Shown: positions 14,617 to 22,205 of the stretch, piece by piece
Position numbering within the stretch: position 1 is the first letter of the stretch
Layout of the letters: each line of letters opens with the position of its first letter
DNA from: Chloroflexota bacterium
GTDB lineage: Bacteria > Chloroflexota > Dehalococcoidia > Dehalococcoidales > RBG-16-60-22
Assembly: GCA_016190585.1 (NCBI GenBank)
Contig: JACPQH010000036.1
Coordinates: 1 to 22,205 of the forward strand
Reading direction: 5' to 3'
Length of the DNA: 22,205 nt
Translations under genes and position numbers: made by a program
The notes under the pieces: generated by a model
Database searches by the model: none
Told to the model about the DNA's origin: nothing
What the model saw: only the letters and a program-made list of their open reading frames with translations

Positions 14617-15337
14617 AGCTTCGGAGTTCGTCTTCCGGCCGCCCGCCGTGGTGTCCCGGGCGAGGCGGGTGCTGATTAAGCCCTTCGCCGCCTACCCCGT
14701 GCCCTACCCCGTGACCACCTCCGCCGCCATGCTGGGCAAGATTATCTCCTCGATACGGTCGGTGAGCGACGCCGATATCCTATTGCTCGAAGGCACGCCC
14801 AGCGGCGCGCCCATCTACCCTGTCTACCAGGCGCTAGGGTATAACTTCCCGCGCGTGCTTACCCTGGATGTCAAGGACTGCATTCTCGTAGAGGTGGACA
14901 ACCCCCTGCCCAAGCCCTTCGCCGTGCCCACCTTCTGGGTGCCCAATGTCATACTGTCGAGCGACTACCTGATAACCGTCTCGCCGCTTCGGATATTCAA
15001 TCATACCGCCAGCCTGAGCATCATGAACCTGCTGACGCTCCTGCCCAGCAGCAAGTACCGCAGCTCGGCGACTGACGGCTGGGGGATGCTTTTCGGCATG
15101 GGCATCGACAAGGTGCTGGCCGATCTGTATTTCACGCTGCCGCTTGACCTGGGTATCGTGGAAGCCTCGAAAAAACTTTACATAAAGGATGACCCGACGG
15201 ACGGGACCGCGGAAGACTACGGCAAGATATTCATCGGCGAGCCCTATAATGTCGACCGGGAGATCTCCGATAGACTGGGCTTGAGACCGGAGTACCTTGA
15301 CCTGATAAAAACCGCCAAGGTAGAGCTCGAGACCTGA
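14606..15337 (+). CDS. DUF362-like protein coupled to mobB
   Basis: A 243-residue protein with features of the DUF362 family. VLIKPFAAYPVPYPVTTSAA resembles the family start (an IKPN-like motif followed by a TT site). ILLLEGTPSG, the central NHTASLSIMNLL and the late LDLGIVEASKKLY with GKIFIGEPYNVDREISDRLG also fit. There are no ferredoxin Cys clusters, unlike many DUF362 proteins. The start is a TTG at 14606 behind a textbook AAGGAGG that lies inside mobB. Alternative starts downstream would lose the conserved first motif. Being last in the mob operon suggests a link to molybdopterin enzymes or electron transfer, but the function is unknown. Confidence 0.7.
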   Translation: MIFEASEFVFRPPAVVSRARRVLIKPFAAYPVPYPVTTSAAMLGKIISSIRSVSDADILLLEGTPSGAPIYPVYQALGYNFPRVLTLDVKDCILVEVDNPLPKPFAVPTFWVPNVILSSDYLITVSPLRIFNHTASLSIMNLLTLLPSSKYRSSATDGWGMLFGMGIDKVLADLYFTLPLDLGIVEASKKLYIKDDPTDGTAEDYGKIFIGEPYNVDREISDRLGLRPEYLDLIKTAKVELET

Positions 15338-15452
15338 GGTTAGCGGCGCGCCCGGAAATCTATTTCCCTAGGTTTTGACTCTTAAGGGACCGGCCCGGAA
15401 AATTACGGGGCACCCTTTTCAATGGCGATGATTGCCGCCCGGATAAGCAGGG

Positions 15453-15482
15453 TTGACAAGGCGGTTTTCCTCAGGTTAAACT
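15453..15482 (+). promoter_or_regulatory. Putative promoter of tldD
   Basis: A perfect -35 TTGACA (15453-15458) is followed after 18 bases by TAAACT (15477-15482, four of six to TATAAT). The predicted start near 15489 leaves a leader of about 37 bases, which contains the palindrome at 15502-15515. Confidence 0.5.
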
Positions 15483-15501
15483 GACTTCAGCGAACACGTA
15501 A

Positions 15502-15515
15502 TGAGCGCGCGCTCA
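15502..15515. promoter_or_regulatory. Perfect 14-base palindrome in the tldD leader
   Basis: TGAGCGCGCGCTCA is fully self-complementary and sits directly before AAGGGG, the tldD ribosome binding site. It could be a protein-binding site or a small RNA hairpin (5-bp stem, 4-base loop) affecting translation. No other support. Confidence 0.35.
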
Positions 15516-15525
15516 AGGGGTTGAG

Positions 15526-16899
15526 ATGCCGTCTATCGAAGAGCTGGCTGATAACCTGTCCATCGCGATGAAAAAGCTTGATGCCGACTACATCGAGGCC
15601 AGGCTGGAGGAAAACCAGACCAGCCACATAAGCTACCGCGGGCGGGAGCTGGACTCCGTAGGCTGCTCCACCGCGGCCGGCGGCAACGTGCGGGCCCTGG
15701 TCAGGGGAGGTTGGGGTTTCATCAGTTTCGATGACCTGAGCGACCTCCCGGCGAAGGCCGCCCTGGCGGTCAAGCAGGCGAGGCTGGTCGGCGCCCGGGA
15801 GAGCCGGCTCGCCCCGGTGCAGCCTTTTGTGGATACGGTAACCGATAATGCCCCCAGCCCCGCCGGCATCCCCCTGGCCCGGAAAAAAGCGATACTGGAC
15901 GGCTATAACGAGATAATCTGGCGGGTTCCCGGCATACAGACCTCCAATATCGGGTACGCCGATAGCCATAAAAAGGTGATATTTTTAAGCTCGCCGGGCA
16001 GTCTCATCTCCCAGGAAAGGTCGGATATCACCCTGCGGGTAACCGCTATCGCCGCCAAGAACGGCGACGTCCAGCAGGTCGGTCTCAGCGTCGGCAGCCG
16101 AGGTGATATCGCCCCGGTCGAGTCGCTGCATGGCGAGGTCGAGGAGATGGCGCGCAAGGCGGTGGCCCTGCTCGCGGCGCCCCACGCCAAAGGCGGCGAG
16201 TACACCGTCGTGCTCGACCCGGTGCTGGCGGGCGTCTTCGTCCACGAGGCCTTCGGCCATCTCTCCGAGTCCGACTTCGTATACGAGAACGAGCGCATGA
16301 AGGAGATAATGGTCCTGGGCAAGGAGTTCGGCGGCCGGCACCTGAACATCGTTGACACCGCCACCGTGCCCGGCCTGCGCGGCAGCTTTAAATATGATGA
16401 TGAGGGCGTGCCCGCCGTCAAGACCTATCTCGTCCGCGAAGGCAGGCTAACGGGGCGTCTCCACTCCCGGGAGACCGCCGCCAAAATGGGCGAACCGCCC
16501 ACCGGCAACGCCCGCGCCATAAACTACCGCTTCCCGCCCATCGTGCGCATGACCAACACCTTTATCGAGCCGCGCGACCTCTCGTTTCAGGATATTATCG
16601 CCGATATCAAGGAGGGCATCTACGCCCGGAACTGGTACGGCGGCATGACCAGCATGGAGATGTTCACCTTCTCCGCCGGCGAGGCCTATATGATAAGGAA
16701 CGGCAAGCTCGCCGAGATGGTGCGGCCGGTGGTGCTGACCGGCAACGTCTTCACCACGCTCATGAACCTCGACGCCATCGGCAATGACCTGGATATGAAC
16801 CAGGGCGGCGGCTGCGGCAAGGGGGGCCAGTCGCCCCTCCCCGTCTCTAACGGCAGCCCGCACATCCGGATACAAAAGTGCCTGGTAGGGGGCCGGTAG
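15526..16899 (+). CDS. tldD: Metalloprotease subunit TldD
   Basis: The 457-residue catalytic subunit of the TldD/TldE heterodimer, a cytosolic zinc protease. In E. coli it degrades unfolded peptides threaded into its cavity and removes the microcin B17 leader. The metal motif HEAFGH (240-245) is intact, and the third ligand is C430 in GGGCGKGGQ. NWYGGMTSMEMFTFS and GNVFTTLMNLDAIG are also family signatures. The ATG at 15526 follows AAGGGG. TldE begins in the base after the stop codon, so both are made together. No obvious peptide substrate gene (RiPP precursor) or modification enzyme is next to the pair, so a housekeeping peptide-clearing role is more likely. Confidence 0.95.
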   Translation: MPSIEELADNLSIAMKKLDADYIEARLEENQTSHISYRGRELDSVGCSTAAGGNVRALVRGGWGFISFDDLSDLPAKAALAVKQARLVGARESRLAPVQPFVDTVTDNAPSPAGIPLARKKAILDGYNEIIWRVPGIQTSNIGYADSHKKVIFLSSPGSLISQERSDITLRVTAIAAKNGDVQQVGLSVGSRGDIAPVESLHGEVEEMARKAVALLAAPHAKGGEYTVVLDPVLAGVFVHEAFGHLSESDFVYENERMKEIMVLGKEFGGRHLNIVDTATVPGLRGSFKYDDEGVPAVKTYLVREGRLTGRLHSRETAAKMGEPPTGNARAINYRFPPIVRMTNTFIEPRDLSFQDIIADIKEGIYARNWYGGMTSMEMFTFSAGEAYMIRNGKLAEMVRPVVLTGNVFTTLMNLDAIGNDLDMNQGGGCGKGGQSPLPVSNGSPHIRIQKCLVGGR

Positions 16900-18204
16900 A
16901 TGGAAGATATACTGGCTGAAGCCCGGAAGTCGGCCGAGGCGGCCGAGGTCTTTACCGCGACCTCGGAGGAGACCGCCGTCCAGTTTGAGGCCAACCACCT
17001 GAAGCACCTCCAGACCCGGCAGAGCACCGTGGTCGCCTTGCGCGTTATCAAAGACGGCAGGATCGGCTACGCCACCGGCACCCAGCTCAGCAACGCCAGG
17101 GGACTGGTCGCCGCGGCCGTCGAGACCGCCCAGTTCGGGACACCGGCCCGGTTCGAGTTCCCCGCCACGGCCGCCTTCCCCGCCATCGAGGTCTATGATG
17201 AGGCGGCGACCGCCGTGGCCTTCGAGGCGATGGTCGGGCTCGGCGGCGACATGGTGGACAGGATAACCGCGCACACCCCCGGCATTATCTGTGAGGCGGG
17301 GGTCTCCCGGGCGAAAATATCCTTCAGGCTGATGAACTCCCGCGGCGGCCAGGCCAGGTACGACAAGACGGTGTTCAGCCTCGGGATCGAGGGGAACCTG
17401 ACAAACGGCACCGATATGCTTTTTGTCGGGGAAAGCGAGAGCTCCTGTCACCCGATAACCGATGCCACCGTAGTGACCGACGCGGTTACCCGGCAGCTTG
17501 ACCTGGCCAGCAACCGCGCCACCGTGCCCAGCCGCTTCCTGCCCGTTATTTTCACGTCTAATGGCGTCGCCAGCGCCCTGGTGCTGCCGCTTATGGCGGC
17601 GTTCAACGGCAAGACCGTGCTGGAAGGCGCTTCGCCGGTAGGCGGCAAACTGGGCCAGCCGGTCTTCGACGCGCGTTTTTCCCTCCGGGACGACGCCACC
17701 CTGCCCTACCGCCCCGGCAGCCGCCCCTGCGACGATGAGGGCGTGCCCAGCCAGCGCACCGCCCTGGTGGAGGCCGGCGTCGTTTCGAGCTTCCTCTATG
17801 ATCTCCAGACCGCGGGGCTGGCGCGAACGCGCAGCACCGGCAACGGGAGCCGGGGCCGCGCCGCCCTGCCCTCGCCCTCTCCCAGCGCCTTCGTTATCGC
17901 GCCGGGGGATACTACCTTCGATGACATGGTGCGCGATATCAAGGAAGGCCTGGTCATCGAGCAGCTTATCGGCGCGGAGCAGGGCAACATCCTGGGCGGC
18001 GACTTCAGCGGCAACGTGCTGCTCGGCTACAAGATCGAGGACGGCCGGATGGTCGGCCGGGTCAAGGACACCATGGTCTCCGGCAATGTCTATCAGCTCC
18101 TCAAGGAAGTCGCCGCCATCGGCAGCGAGACCAGGTGGGTCAGCGGCTTCGTTCAGACCCCGCCCATTTGCTTCCCCAGCCTCTCCGTGGCCAGCAAGGC
18201 CTAG
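16900..18204 (+). CDS. tldE: Metalloprotease subunit TldE (PmbA)
   Basis: The 434-residue non-catalytic partner of TldD. The same U62-family fold is recognisable. It has EETAVQFEANHLKHLQTR in the N-terminal domain, VIKDGRIGYATGT, and in the C-terminal domain SFLYDLQTAGLARTRSTGNG and GNILGGDFSGNVLLGYKIED. The HExxxH zinc motif is absent, as expected for this subunit. The ATG follows the tldD stop immediately; its ribosome binding site is GGGGG within the end of tldD. The paired subunits and the order D-E match known loci. Confidence 0.94.
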   Translation: MEDILAEARKSAEAAEVFTATSEETAVQFEANHLKHLQTRQSTVVALRVIKDGRIGYATGTQLSNARGLVAAAVETAQFGTPARFEFPATAAFPAIEVYDEAATAVAFEAMVGLGGDMVDRITAHTPGIICEAGVSRAKISFRLMNSRGGQARYDKTVFSLGIEGNLTNGTDMLFVGESESSCHPITDATVVTDAVTRQLDLASNRATVPSRFLPVIFTSNGVASALVLPLMAAFNGKTVLEGASPVGGKLGQPVFDARFSLRDDATLPYRPGSRPCDDEGVPSQRTALVEAGVVSSFLYDLQTAGLARTRSTGNGSRGRAALPSPSPSAFVIAPGDTTFDDMVRDIKEGLVIEQLIGAEQGNILGGDFSGNVLLGYKIEDGRMVGRVKDTMVSGNVYQLLKEVAAIGSETRWVSGFVQTPPICFPSLSVASKA

Positions 18205-18291
18205 CGGCGCACCCCGGGACCGCGGCCGGCTCCCTTCACGCGGGATGCCGGCGTCCCTGCCAGCCCATTTATTCCAGAGCATCTTACAGGG

Positions 18292-18297
18292 TATAAT
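18292..18297 (+). promoter_or_regulatory. Putative -10 element of the PAC2 / methionine salvage genes
   Basis: A perfect TATAAT lies in an AT-rich patch 58 bases upstream of the PAC2 coding start. No good -35 is found at 16-18 bases upstream (TTATTC or similar), so an activator or a weak promoter is possible. Sequence match only. Confidence 0.4.
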
Positions 18298-18314
18298 AAC
18301 AATTGATGAGCTTA

Positions 18315-18346
18315 TCTGAGTGTTCAGAATTAACCGGGACGGTTAA
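18315..18346. promoter_or_regulatory. Two adjacent dyads in the PAC2 leader
   Basis: TCTGA-GTGT-TCAGA (18315-18328) and TTAACC-GGGAC-GGTTAA (18330-18346) are two perfect inverted repeats one base apart. They lie between the -10 and the ribosome binding site. They could be an operator pair or tandem RNA hairpins. The second ends in the AAGAGG used as the binding site, so folding could hide it. Confidence 0.4.
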
Positions 18347-18355
18347 GAGGTGGAA

Positions 18356-19174
18356 ATGAGAGGAGCTATCAGGCTTTATGCCCGCCCCAAGCTTAAATCT
18401 CCCATACTGCAGGCGGCGAGGCCCGGCCTCGGCAACGTGGCGCTGATTGTCGCCTCTTATCTGAAGAGCAAGCTCAATTTCAAGGAACTGGGCGAGGTCG
18501 AAGCCCCGCTCTTTTTTGACCCTATCGGCGTATCGGTCAAGGAGAACATCGTCGAGGCGCCGCAGTTCCCCGCCAGCGCCTTCTTTTACTGGAAGAACCG
18601 CACCGGCGACAGCGACATCATCCTGTTTATCGGTGAGGACCAGCCTTCCTCCAAGGGCTATGAGCTGGCCCACTGCGTCCTGGACGTCGGCCTCAAGTTC
18701 CAGGCAGGCCGGGTCTATACCTTCGCGGCGGCCATGACGCGCATGCATCACACGGAAAACCCCAAGGTCTGGGGAGTTTCCACTGTGCCGGAGCTGACCG
18801 GCGACCTTAAAAAGCATAACCTGGTACAGGCGGGCAACCTTCAGATTGCCGGCCTCAACGGGCTCCTGCTCGGCGCGGCCAAAGAGCGGGGCGTCGAGGG
18901 CATCTGCCTGCTGGCCGAGGTGCCGGTCTACGCCTCCCGCATTCAGAACCCCATGGCCGCCCTGGCCGTGGTCAAGGCGCTCCTCAAAGTGCTCGACATC
19001 AAGCTTGACGTCAGTGACCTCGAGCAACTGGCCGCCGAGACCAAGGAGAAAATGAAACAACTGGCCGCGCAGGCGATGGGCGAGTACATCGACTTCTTTA
19101 CCGAGCCCATCTGGGAGAGCGGCGAGTCCGAGGAAGAGGACGAGGAAAACGGCGGCAACGGAGAAGAGAACTAG
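18356..19174 (+). CDS. PAC2-family protein with acidic C-terminal tail
   Basis: A 272-residue protein of the PAC2 (proteasome assembly chaperone, DUF75/COG2047-like) family. Motifs include LQAARPGLGNVALIVASYL, the central DIILFIGEDQPSSKGYELA, and later AGLNGLLLGAAKERG with CLLAEVPVYASRIQNPMAAL. The C-terminus is strongly acidic (EEEDEENGGNGEE). The family is common in archaea and actinobacteria but also in bacteria without proteasomes, where its role is unknown. No proteasome gene is present here. The ATG at 18356 is preferred because AGAGG is properly spaced; a GTG at 18350 lies too close. The GNAT gene starts two bases after the stop. Confidence 0.85.
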   Translation: MRGAIRLYARPKLKSPILQAARPGLGNVALIVASYLKSKLNFKELGEVEAPLFFDPIGVSVKENIVEAPQFPASAFFYWKNRTGDSDIILFIGEDQPSSKGYELAHCVLDVGLKFQAGRVYTFAAAMTRMHHTENPKVWGVSTVPELTGDLKKHNLVQAGNLQIAGLNGLLLGAAKERGVEGICLLAEVPVYASRIQNPMAALAVVKALLKVLDIKLDVSDLEQLAAETKEKMKQLAAQAMGEYIDFFTEPIWESGESEEEDEENGGNGEEN

Positions 19175-19176
19175 CC

Positions 19177-19741
19177 ATGCTCACGGAACCGGTTATCACC
19201 GGCGAGAAGGTCAGGCTTCGCGACAAGAAGCTCTCCGACGCCCATAACGACTACACCTGGCAGGTCGACACGGAGCTCGCCCGGCTTGATGCCGCCGCGC
19301 CAGCCGGCGTCAGCTTTCAGGCTTATTTGCTGGACTACGCTCACCAGCTCCGTTTCCCCGGCTCGTCCCGCCGGATTTTCGCCATCGAGACCCGGGACCA
19401 GCGGCATATCGGCAACTGTTCCTATTATAATATCGACCGCCGGCGGCGCACCGCCGAGCTCGGCATCATGATCGGCGACCGCGATTTCTGGGGTAAAGGT
19501 TACGGCGCCGACGCCGTGCGCGCCCTGCTGGGGTACGTATTTTCCGAGACCGACCTGCGTCACATCTATCTCAAGACGCTCGAGTGGAACTATCGCGCCC
19601 AGCGGTGCTTCGCCGGGTGCGGCTTCGTGCTGGGCGGCTTCCTCTACCAGGAAGGTCACAGCTTCATCCGCATGGAGATCAAGCGGGAGCAGTGGGAAGA
19701 GCGGCGCGCTGTTCTCCGACTTAACAATCAAGGAACCGGCC

Positions 19742-19752
<11 letters not shown>
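19177..19752 (+). CDS. GNAT-family N-acetyltransferase (RimJ/RimL type)
   Basis: A 191-residue acetyl-CoA-dependent transferase. RRRTAELGIMIGDRDFWGKG followed by YGADAVRALLGYVF contains the acetyl-CoA pyrophosphate-binding loop, and LKTLEWNYRAQRCFAGCGF is the typical C-terminal Asn-x-x-Ala region. This is the Acetyltransf_3 layout seen in RimJ/RimL, SpeG-like and antibiotic-modifying enzymes; the acceptor is unknown. The start is the ATG at 19177, two bases after the PAC2 stop, with GGAGAAGAG upstream. Its last 11 bases probably overlap the mtnA start, and AAGGA inside its 3' end would serve mtnA. Confidence 0.88.
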
Positions 19753-20779
<1,027 letters not shown>

Positions 20780-20800
20780 TATAGGCTCCTTACAGAATCT

Positions 20801-20842
20801 TCCCTCGCCCCTCGCAAGGGGAGAGGGACAAATGGTGAGGGA
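20801..20842. repeat. REP-like hairpin element between mtnA and mtnP
   Basis: CCCTC-G-CCCCT (20802-20812) and AGGGG-A-GAGGG (20817-20827) form an imperfect hairpin with loop CGCA, followed by ACAAATGGTGAGGG. Read on the minus strand this is CCCTCACC, a spacer, then CCCTCTCCCC. It resembles the short CCCTCTCCC-rich interspersed repeats common in many bacterial genomes. Only one copy is in the window. Its GGTGAGGG end is positioned as the ribosome binding site of mtnP. Confidence 0.6.
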
Positions 20843-20847
20843 TTGAG

Positions 20848-21714
20848 ATGCCCCAGGCTAAGATAGGCGTTATCGGCGGGAGCGGTCTCTATGAAATCGA
20901 GGGCCTGCGCCATGTTGAGGAAGTTGACATAAAGACGCCGTTCGGCCCGACCTCGGACTCTATCGTGGTCGGGGAGTGGGAAGGCGCCGGTTTGGCCTTC
21001 CTACCCCGCCACGGCAAGGGCCATCGCATCCCGCCCTCGGATATCCCCTACCGCGCCAACATCTTCGCCCTGAAAACACTCGGTGTGGAGAACATCATCG
21101 CAGTTAACTCGGTGGGCAGCTTCAAGGACGAGATAAAGCCGGGGCACCTCCTCATCCCCGACCAGGTAATCGACCGCACCGCCGGCCGCGCCAGCAGCTT
21201 CTTCCGGGAGGATATCGTCGCCCACATCCCCTTCGCCCAGCCCTTCTGCGCCATGCTCAGCCGGGCGGTCTACCAGGCGGCTCGGGACGCGGGCGCCACC
21301 GTGCACCGGGGCGGCACCTACATAGCCATGGAAGGCCCGGCCTTTTCCACCCGGGCCGAATCGCGCCTCTACAAGTCGTGGGGGGCTGACGTCATCGGCA
21401 TGACGGCCCTACCCGAGGCCAGGCTGGCGCGCGAGGCCGAGATGTGCTACGCTGTTGTCGCCTGCGTGACCGACTACGATAGCTGGCAGGAGAAGGCCGA
21501 GCCGCTCACCGTAGAGCTTATCCTGGCGACGATGCGCGGCAACATCGAGATTGCGAAGCAGATTATCTGCCTGTCCGTTACCCGGATGCCGGACACGCGC
21601 GCCTGCCAGTGCGCCGGGGCCTTGAAGGACGCCCTGGTGACGCCGCTTCACCTCGTCCCGCCCGAGACCAGGGCGAAGCTGGGGCCGATTATCGGGAAAT
21701 ACCTCAAAGAGTGA
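20848..21714 (+). CDS. mtnP: S-methyl-5'-thioadenosine phosphorylase MtnP
   Basis: A 288-residue purine nucleoside phosphorylase family enzyme that cleaves methylthioadenosine to adenine and methylthioribose-1-phosphate, the substrate of MtnA. IGVIGGSGLY (6-15), FLPRHGKGHRIPPSDIPYRA, AVNSVGSF and YIAMEGPAFSTRAESRLY are the phosphate- and ribose-binding motifs. TDYDSWQ supplies the paired Asp residues typical of adenine-specific MTAP enzymes, against the Asn of guanosine/inosine phosphorylases. The start is the ATG at 20848 with GGTGAGGG upstream, part of a repeat. The MetE-like gene starts three bases after the stop, consistent with a methionine-recycling operon. Confidence 0.95.
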   Translation: MPQAKIGVIGGSGLYEIEGLRHVEEVDIKTPFGPTSDSIVVGEWEGAGLAFLPRHGKGHRIPPSDIPYRANIFALKTLGVENIIAVNSVGSFKDEIKPGHLLIPDQVIDRTAGRASSFFREDIVAHIPFAQPFCAMLSRAVYQAARDAGATVHRGGTYIAMEGPAFSTRAESRLYKSWGADVIGMTALPEARLAREAEMCYAVVACVTDYDSWQEKAEPLTVELILATMRGNIEIAKQIICLSVTRMPDTRACQCAGALKDALVTPLHLVPPETRAKLGPIIGKYLKE

Positions 21715-21717
21715 AGA

Positions 21718-22205
21718 ATGGCATACATCGAGTTCAACTGCCTGCCCACCATCATCGGCAGCTTGCCGCACACCGACCCTGACGCCGCCTGCGAGTTCGT
21801 GGCGCGCCACCTCAGGGATATCCCCGCCTGGCCGCAGCTACCCCGGCGGTCGTTCCGGGAGAACATGTACGCCCAGTATGCCGAGGGTTTCCCCGGCGCC
21901 GTCATCCGCGACGACAAGCTGTTCATCGACCGCGCCCAGGACCTGGACGGGGCCCTGGAGCGGCTTTACGCGGCTTACCTCGCGAACGATATACAAACGT
22001 TTCCCATCAGCCCCGGCCACGCCGCCGGGCTCTACGAGTTCCTCAAGCTGACCTACATCCTGCCTAAAGCCGTCAAGGGCCAGGTGACCGGCCCGGTGAG
22101 CTGGGGGCTAACAGTCACCGACAACGACGGCCGCTCCATAATTTACGATGATACCCTCTCCGACGCCGCCGCCCGGCTGCTGCGTCTCAAGGCCGCCTGG
22201 CAGGA
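21718..22205 (+). CDS. MetE/UROD-fold methionine synthase-like protein, truncated by window end
   Basis: An open frame from the ATG at 21718 runs for 162 codons to the window edge without a stop. It begins MAYIEFNCLPTIIGSLPHTD, and TIIGSLPHTDP matches the entry to the MetE C-terminal barrel (usually IGSxPxT). KGQVTGPVSWGLTVTD matches the KxxxTGPxT-like strand of the same fold. The gene starts directly with the catalytic barrel, so it lacks the N-terminal half of classical MetE. It resembles the short core methionine synthases known from Dehalococcoides-type bacteria and archaea. Such enzymes use a methylated corrinoid or corrinoid protein rather than methyltetrahydrofolate glutamate. The zinc ligands would lie beyond the edge. 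Its place after mtnA and mtnP supports a methionine role; a UROD-like corrinoid methyltransferase remains possible. Confidence 0.78.
   Translation, partial: MAYIEFNCLPTIIGSLPHTDPDAACEFVARHLRDIPAWPQLPRRSFRENMYAQYAEGFPGAVIRDDKLFIDRAQDLDGALERLYAAYLANDIQTFPISPGHAAGLYEFLKLTYILPKAVKGQVTGPVSWGLTVTDNDGRSIIYDDTLSDAAARLLRLKAAWQ

Noticed and set aside
15526..18204. TldD/TldE as part of a RiPP (modified peptide) cluster
   Set aside because: No precursor-like small gene, cyclodehydratase, radical SAM enzyme or dedicated exporter is visible around the pair.
16447..18282. 611-codon open frame on the minus strand across tldD and tldE
   Set aside because: Antisense to two clear genes, with low-complexity Gly/Ala/His-rich translation and no ribosome binding site. 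Explained by codon bias of the sense genes.

Overview
The window is high-GC bacterial DNA, densely packed, with 21 protein-coding loci (three of them with broken reading frames), one partial tRNA gene and short intergenic gaps. The gene content fits an anaerobic Chloroflexota lineage, most likely Dehalococcoidia. The pointers are the mobA-moeA-mobB set with a DUF362-like gene, methionine salvage genes next to a short MetE-like gene, an OFA-type transporter and tandem DegV genes. This placement is inferred from gene content and style; there is no rRNA to confirm it.

Left third (1-7367). A tRNA-Leu(UAG) runs off the left edge on the minus strand and shares a promoter region with yggS (PLP homeostasis). 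yggS is followed by an isochorismatase-family hydrolase whose last 31 codons lie in the -1 frame after a run of nine A. Converging on it are an OFA-type MFS transporter and an overlapping gene of unknown function with one frame break. Next come a small sigma-70-like protein (minus), a 378-base divergent gap, a mercuric-reductase-like flavoprotein (plus), an unrecognised polytopic membrane protein (minus) and a decayed PadR regulator whose likely operator, a perfect dyad, is intact.

Middle (7398-15337). Two tandem DegV paralogues are followed by a P-loop kinase with a promoter so close that its mRNA may be leaderless. Leucyl aminopeptidase (M17) and a metallo-beta-lactamase-fold hydrolase come next. 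A molybdenum cofactor operon follows: mobA, moeA (4-base overlap), mobB and a DUF362-like protein translationally coupled to mobB.

Right third (15526-22205). TldD and TldE, the two halves of a metalloprotease, abut each other. They are followed by a run of closely spaced genes: a PAC2-family protein with an acidic tail, a GNAT acetyltransferase, mtnA (apparently starting at CTG), mtnP and the first 162 codons of a MetE/UROD-fold methyltransferase. MtnP and MtnA carry out the first two steps of methylthioadenosine salvage, and the MetE-like enzyme may make methionine.

Most genes are ordinary housekeeping or cofactor genes, and I do not see a clear new multi-gene system. The observations most worth checking are the A9 slip site with a downstream hairpin in the isochorismatase gene, the clustering of single-base frame breaks in three left-hand loci, the broken PadR beside an intact operator, the CTG start of mtnA, and a REP-like repeat that seems to supply the mtnP ribosome binding site.
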